From an uncultured Microcaldota archaeon (GTDB taxonomy: Archaea > Micrarchaeota > Micrarchaeia > Anstonellales > Bilamarchaeaceae): a stretch of DNA of 16,932 nt. The notes beneath the pieces were generated by a model. That model did not search any database, had not been told where the DNA came from, and was given only the letters and a program-made list of their open reading frames with translations. Position numbers and translations under genes: made by a program. The stretch is taken from positions 1 to 16,932 of the forward strand of contig CAILMU010000188.1 of NCBI GenBank assembly GCA_903835325.1. The letters are read 5' to 3'. Below are positions 13,324-16,932 of this stretch, piece after piece; position 1 is the first letter of the stretch; every line of letters begins with the position of its first letter.

Positions 13324-13929
13324 CTACATATTCACTGCATTCTTCCGCCGGAACTCGATTTTTGGCGCGTCTCGTGTTTTTCCTGTATTTCCACAAATCC
13401 GTTTTCCGATGCCGGAGCCTCTCTCCGGAGCGCGTATCGCGCCATCGAGCATCACCCCAGCCATCCTGGCGCCGCCATCCGCCGCTTCCTTCTTCCTGCA
13501 CCGCTGGCTTTTGCTCCTCTCGCCCTCGCCGATGCGTTTCTCTATCTTTGCCAATGCCAATCGGGCTATCCTTCTTCCTTCGATGTTATCATCGCTCTTA
13601 AGGGCCTGCAACGTATCGAGCGCCTCCGGCAATGATACGCTCTCGCCTATCGCGCCCAGAGCGAGCGCTGATTTGATCTTGATATCCCCGTCGGCGAATT
13701 GTATCTGGTGGAGCAATTCCGGCACCGCTTCCTTTCCCATGAGAACGAGCGCCTGGACTGCATCAGACCTGAGTTTGGGCGAAGATTCCAGCGACAATTC
13801 CACAAGCGCTCGGACTGCTTCCTCCCCGAGTTTCGCTGCTCCTTCCGGGCCGTACTGCCACAATTCCAACATGACCGGAAGCTTCCTCAACATGCCGATG
13901 CCATTCTGCCGAATCGATTTATCATTCAT
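13324..13929 (-). CDS. HEAT-repeat protein with a basic C-terminal tail
   Basis: This protein of about 201 residues has three to four HEAT/PBS-lyase-like repeats between residues 25 and 135, for example GEEAVRALVELSLESSPKLR, SDAVQALVLMGKEAVPELL, IKSALALGAIGESVSLPEAL and EGRRIARLALAKIEKRI. Such repeats usually mediate protein-protein contacts. From about residue 136 the sequence turns Arg/Lys/Gly-rich and looks unstructured. This could be a nucleic-acid-binding tail, or a product of a frameshift near 13510-13530. The ATG at 13927-13929 is the only sensible start and precedes the first helix. Specific function unknown. Confidence 0.72.
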   Translation of the reverse strand: MNDKSIRQNGIGMLRKLPVMLELWQYGPEGAAKLGEEAVRALVELSLESSPKLRSDAVQALVLMGKEAVPELLHQIQFADGDIKIKSALALGAIGESVSLPEALDTLQALKSDDNIEGRRIARLALAKIEKRIGEGERSKSQRCRKKEAADGGARMAGVMLDGAIRAPERGSGIGKRICGNTGKTRDAPKIEFRRKNAVNM

Positions 13930-13999
13930 CTGGATGAAGGGGTTTATAATTTGTGGGTATTAAAGGACGGTCGCGATTATCGGGCGCCTCATCTCCCGC

Positions 14000-14380
14000 T
14001 CAGTCCAATTCCTCGAGCATCTTCCCGATTCCCTGGGCGTTCTTCCAGTTTATCCCGTAGGATTTCGGGCTCTCCTTGAAGACGGATAACGGTATGAAGA
14101 CCCATGGCTCGCGGTTGCGCCTCCAGCCGATGTAGCAGTTTATGCCGCTGATGTCCTCCCATCGTTTCAGGTTGTCGAACTGCTCCCGGCCGATGTTGAG
14201 ATTCTCCTTCTCTATGGCTTTCGCTTCTATCCCGATCTGGATGCCCCTCTTGAAGACAAGGATATCCGGGCTTAGGGAATTCACGCCGCTCCCCGCCGCC
14301 CTGATGACGCAGAAATTCTTCCCAGAGAAATAGTCTATCAGTTCCCGTTCTGCGCGCGAGCCTTTGGCATAGGAAAGCAT
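14000..14380 (-). CDS. hjc: Holliday junction resolvase Hjc
   Basis: This 126-residue protein matches archaeal Hjc, a dimeric nuclease that cuts four-way DNA junctions. The catalytic set is E11 (SRAERELIDYF), D39 (SLSPDILVF), and E52 and K54 (IGIEAKA). The family's AAGSGVNSLSPD segment is complete and the length is typical. ATG 14378-14380 follows a TATA-like GGTTATATT (14403-14411) by about 25 bases, suggesting a leaderless mRNA. It stands alone between a HEAT-repeat gene and the receiver pair. Confidence 0.95.
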   Translation of the reverse strand: MLSYAKGSRAERELIDYFSGKNFCVIRAAGSGVNSLSPDILVFKRGIQIGIEAKAIEKENLNIGREQFDNLKRWEDISGINCYIGWRRNREPWVFIPLSVFKESPKSYGINWKNAQGIGKMLEELD

Positions 14381-14402
14381 GGAAAATGGTTGTCACTCAT
14401 GC

Positions 14403-14411
14403 AATATAACC
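14403..14411 (-). promoter_or_regulatory. TATA-like box of hjc
   Basis: The minus strand reads GGTTATATT. The predicted transcription start falls at the Hjc ATG (14380). Confidence 0.4.
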
Positions 14412-14442
14412 TTTATCCTTGAGCGATTCAAGCGCCTTATTT

Positions 14443-14973
14443 CTATCTGTTCTCGGGTTTCGTATCTTCCAGGAACGCATCGCTCGAGAGGATTTTTCTC
14501 ACTTCCTCTTTGAGCTCTGTCATATCGAGCGGTTTCGACATGACGAGCGAAGCGCCGAGCTCTTTGAATTTAATCACGAGTTCGGGTGTGAGTGTGGCGC
14601 TCACGATTATCACAGGCAGGCCGGGATCGATTTTCTTCACGGCCCCCAGCAATTCATCCCCGCGCATATCGGGCATCTGATAGCCGCTCACAATCAGGGA
14701 TATCCCGCCCTGCATCACTATCTCGAGGGCGTCTGCGCCGTCATTGGCCGCCTTCACGCCATGCCCGAGCTTCTTGAGGATGCTTGTCTCGGTCAAGCGG
14801 AGCATCGGGTCGTCATCCACGCAAAGGATGGTTATCCGTTTTTTATCGTGAATCTCTTCAGGAGCCGCTGCCTCTTTGCTTTTCAGGCCCAGGCGAGCCT
14901 GGGACGGAAGGATTTTCGGCCTATATTTCGGGATTCTCAGGAAGAGGTTCGGTTTCCTGTACAACGTGTTCAT
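14443..14973 (-). CDS. Receiver-domain protein lacking the phospho-acceptor Asp
   Basis: This protein of about 176 residues has a proline/lysine-rich N-terminal extension (residues 1-44), then one CheY-like receiver and no output domain. The acidic pocket (LCVDDD, D53-D55), the Ser of IIVSAT (S125) and the conserved Lys (SKP, K147) are kept. The phospho-acceptor position reads LIVSGYQMP, with G97 where the paired protein has Asp. It therefore should not accept phosphate in the usual way. ATG 14971-14973 has GTGAT upstream; a GTG at 14982 is the alternative. It lies 21 bases after its intact paralogue and is probably co-transcribed. A decoy, partner or phosphate-independent signalling role is inference. 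Confidence 0.87.
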   Translation of the reverse strand: MNTLYRKPNLFLRIPKYRPKILPSQARLGLKSKEAAAPEEIHDKKRITILCVDDDPMLRLTETSILKKLGHGVKAANDGADALEIVMQGGISLIVSGYQMPDMRGDELLGAVKKIDPGLPVIIVSATLTPELVIKFKELGASLVMSKPLDMTELKEEVRKILSSDAFLEDTKPENR

Positions 14974-14994
14974 AAATATCACAAATGCATCCGT

Positions 14995-15501
14995 TCATTC
15001 CGATTGGGGTTCTGGCGGAAGGTTCATCCCTATCGCATTCTCCAGGTCCTGGTGCTCGAACGGTTTTCCAAGGATGTGCGTGATGCCCAGCTCAGCAAGC
15101 CTTTTGCAATGCCACTCCTCCAACCCGCCTCCGCTGACGATCATCACCCGGACGCCCGGATCATGCTTTATGACGGCCTCCGCAAGTTCGAAGCCGTTCA
15201 TTTTTGGCATCTCAAAATCGCTTACCACTAGGTCTATCCCGCCCTGCATCACGCGTTCGAGCGCTTCAACGCCATTCTCCGCGGTCTCAACATCATGCCC
15301 AAGGGGAGCGATGATCCGCTTCTCAGCATTCCTCATCCCCTTGTCATCATCGACGCAAAGTATCCTGAATTTCCGCTTATCCTGCGCCATCTGCGGAGGC
15401 ATGAGAGCTTTTGATGCGAAGGCATCGGCTCCGGCTGCTGGTTCTTGCTTGGATTGCGCCGCTGCTGGGGGCGCTGTTGATTTTCTATCCTGGGGGTTCA
15501 T
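14995..15501 (-). CDS. Single-domain receiver protein (CheY-like), intact phosphorylation site
   Basis: This 168-residue protein has an Ala/Pro/Gln-rich N-terminal extension (residues 1-42) and then a receiver domain with the full active site: D51-D53 in LCVDDD, phospho-acceptor D95 in LVVSDFEMP, S123 (IVSGG) and K146 (GKP). No DNA-binding or enzyme domain follows, so it would act through protein contacts. ATG 15499-15501 has GTGATTTC upstream. Together with the 14443-14973 paralogue it looks like a recent duplication: both share LCVDDD, VMQGGI and an extended N-terminus. No histidine kinase lies in the window. Confidence 0.9.
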   Translation of the reverse strand: MNPQDRKSTAPPAAAQSKQEPAAGADAFASKALMPPQMAQDKRKFRILCVDDDKGMRNAEKRIIAPLGHDVETAENGVEALERVMQGGIDLVVSDFEMPKMNGFELAEAVIKHDPGVRVMIVSGGGLEEWHCKRLAELGITHILGKPFEHQDLENAIGMNLPPEPQSE

Positions 15502-15544
15502 GAAATCACGTGTTTAATTATAGATGATAGTGTGCTGCATTAAA

Positions 15545-15553
15545 CTTATAAAG
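15545..15553 (-). promoter_or_regulatory. TATA box of the receiver pair
   Basis: The minus strand reads CTTTATAAG, a strong archaeal TATA box. The predicted start near 15523 leaves a leader of about 22 bases carrying the GTGAT ribosome-binding site. Confidence 0.55.
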
Positions 15554-15622
15554 CAGACATTTCGACAGTATCAGCCGCCGGAACCTGGCTATCCCCCCGT
15601 ATATCCTGCCACGCCCAGTTTA

Positions 15623-16393
15623 TCAGATCGCCGGCGCTTCCTTTAACGCACGAACCAGGCTCCGCGCAGCCTCGGCAAGATTCGGGGCTCCTCCTTTAAG
15701 GAGCCAGCCACGCCTCTTCGCCACTATCTCGAGGACCTCTTCAGATATATGGGCATCGCTCAGGTCGATATCATAGGTCTTCTCGATCCATCTCCGAAGG
15801 GATGGATTAGCAAGGATCCTTTCCGCGAACCTGTAAGCATGCCTTTCAGCGTCCTCAGGGGCATTGAGCGCCCCTTTCCGCACGAGCTCTTCCTTGGATT
15901 CCTTGCTCGGAAAGATGCCTCGGTAATCGCTCAAAGTCAGTTCAGGGGTTATCGTCACCCATTGGATATTCTTCGTGGTCCCAGCAACAGGCGAGACCTT
16001 GGCCGCCCTTCTTCTTGCGAGCATGTTTATGATCGTGCTTTTGCCGACATTCGGGTACCCGAGAAGGATAGCCCTGACCGGCCTTTTCTCGGTTCTTGCC
16101 ATTATCGCCCGGATTATCCTCCAGCGCTCCTCCTCATCATTGTTCTTCGCGCTGATGATGATGCCTTTGTTCTCCAGGACCGGCCTTTTCGCATCCGGGC
16201 CCATGAGATCCTTCTTGTTCGCGACCATGAGAAGACGCTTTGAGCCTGCCCATTTCTCGGCTATCGGCAGCCTCGTCCGTTCGACATCCCTCGCATCGAC
16301 GACTTCCACGATGACGTCCGCTCCATGGATCATGTTCTTGAGGTAAGCCCATTTGTTCATATGGCCGCGGTCAGCGTTTTTCGTGTGTCTCAT
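15623..16393 (-). CDS. Circularly permuted GTPase of the YlqF/RbgA (MJ1464) family
   Basis: This protein of about 256 residues shows the permuted order G4-G5-G1-G2-G3: NKKD (59-62), SAK (81-83), the P-loop GYPNVGKST (112-120), GTT (138-140), then a G3 region that reads SDYRGIFP (155-162). Family members assist assembly of the large ribosomal subunit or related RNPs. The usual G3 is DTPGIFP. Here Asp and Gly are kept but the middle is YR. A helical C-terminal domain (about 165-256) follows, as in RbgA. MRHTKN at 16393 is used as start. ATG 16358-16360 (MNKWAYLKNMI) is a possible shorter start. It lies 56 bases downstream of the M42 gene. Confidence 0.9.
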   Translation of the reverse strand: MRHTKNADRGHMNKWAYLKNMIHGADVIVEVVDARDVERTRLPIAEKWAGSKRLLMVANKKDLMGPDAKRPVLENKGIIISAKNNDEEERWRIIRAIMARTEKRPVRAILLGYPNVGKSTIINMLARRRAAKVSPVAGTTKNIQWVTITPELTLSDYRGIFPSKESKEELVRKGALNAPEDAERHAYRFAERILANPSLRRWIEKTYDIDLSDAHISEEVLEIVAKRRGWLLKGGAPNLAEAARSLVRALKEAPAI

Positions 16394-16449
16394 GTGTTCT
16401 TCCCCAACCCGTTGTTCATGGCGCGTTTCGCTTCCAGCGCCGTTTCATA

Positions 16450-16932
16450 TCAAAGCGCTTCAGCGATTCTCTTGAGGAGCTCTATCTCGCTCTCCACATC
16501 ATCCTCATGAGCGACAGATACGGTCGAATGGATGTACCTTGTCGGGATGCAGACCGCGATGGACGGGATTCCGCCCTTGATATTGTAGACAGACGCCGCA
16601 TCGGTCGCCCCGCCTTCGAACACCTCGAGCTGGATATCGATTTTTGCTTTTTTGGCGATATCGAGGATATCCTTCGTGAGTTTCTTGTCGGAGATATTCC
16701 CCCGTCCTGCAGCTTCGACAATGCAGATGGCCGGGCCTTTTCCAAGATCGATAGGGGCATCGTCAGGCTTCAGCTCCGGGTGGTCGCCTGCGACCGTGGT
16801 GTCGACCGCGATGAATGCCCTAGGCTCGAGATGATAGCTCGCTATCATCGCGCCTTTTCCGAACGTGGATATCTCCTCCTGCGACGTTCCTATTAGGACG
16901 ACATTAGGTGCCAACCCTTTGGCTAGTTGAAG
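16450..16932 (-). CDS. M42-family (TET) aminopeptidase, 5'-partial
   Basis: Only the C-terminal ~160 residues are in the window; the frame is open to the last base, where it reads LQLAKGLAPNVVLIGTSQEEI. M42 landmarks are SQEEI (catalytic and metal-binding Glu pair), VDTTVAGDHPE, GPAICIVEAAGRGNIS, GGATDAASV, GIPSIAVCIPTRYIHS, and a closing helix with a metal-ligand His in the RYIHS motif. Relatives form large tetrahedral dodecamers that trim peptides, or act as cellulases/endoglucanase-annotated homologues. The GTG or TTG codons seen inside the frame are unlikely starts because family sequence continues upstream. Confidence 0.9.
   Translation of the reverse strand, partial: LQLAKGLAPNVVLIGTSQEEISTFGKGAMIASYHLEPRAFIAVDTTVAGDHPELKPDDAPIDLGKGPAICIVEAAGRGNISDKKLTKDILDIAKKAKIDIQLEVFEGGATDAASVYNIKGGIPSIAVCIPTRYIHSTVSVAHEDDVESEIELLKRIAEAL

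Noticed and set aside
14419..15231. 270-residue plus-strand frame opposite the receiver pair
   Set aside because: It is antisense to two clear receiver genes and has no start signal or domain of its own.
1..16932. CRISPR array, insertion sequence or prophage
   Set aside because: No regularly spaced identical repeats, transposase, integrase or phage structural gene is visible; the only mobile-like item is the toxin-antitoxin pair.

Overview
The window is archaeal chromosome. It carries translation factor aIF5A, ribosomal proteins eS24 and eS31, Kae1, an Sm-like protein, the Holliday junction resolvase Hjc, and the enzyme set specific to the archaeal mevalonate route (two-subunit AcnX-type phosphomevalonate dehydratase, a UbiD-family decarboxylase and UbiX). 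Start regions use GGTGA/AGGTG Shine-Dalgarno motifs or look leaderless behind a TATA box, as in archaea. Compact operons with 4-base ATGA overlaps suggest a small genome. A DPANN-type lineage such as Micrarchaeota or Diapherotrites is possible, but no marker here proves it.

Layout. Positions 1-2964 (+) hold the C-terminal ~987 residues of a very large helical-repeat protein whose N-terminus lies outside the window. Positions 3002-3640 (-) hold a ribbon-helix-helix/MazF-like toxin-antitoxin pair with a repeat-rich operator. Positions 3775-3846 (-) are tRNA-Ala(GGC) with an unusual D-loop/T-loop pair. Positions 3847-4150 are a non-coding, structured stretch with five copies of a GGAGCA motif. 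Positions 4151-5690 (-) encode an Sm-like protein, a NYN-domain protein and a TatD-type hydrolase. A shared divergent promoter region near 5720 separates these from 5772-8248 (+), a tight operon aIF5A - eS24 - eS31 - CPBP membrane protease - Kae1.

From 8264 to the end everything is on the minus strand. A degenerate receiver protein (8264-8806) comes first. Then, in transcription order from 13269 down to 8875, comes an operon UbiX - small membrane protein - UbiD - AcnX large subunit - seven-helix membrane protein - AcnX small subunit. The enzymes would convert mevalonate 5-phosphate to trans-anhydromevalonate 5-phosphate and then to isopentenyl phosphate, while UbiX makes the prenylated flavin that the decarboxylase needs. 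The two uncharacterised membrane proteins sit inside this operon with translational-coupling spacing and are the most interesting unexplained genes. Upstream lie a HEAT-repeat protein with a basic tail, Hjc, a pair of receiver proteins (one without the phospho-acceptor Asp), a circularly permuted YlqF/RbgA-like GTPase, and the C-terminal part of an M42 aminopeptidase cut by the window end.

No CRISPR array, insertion sequence, rRNA or integrase was seen.
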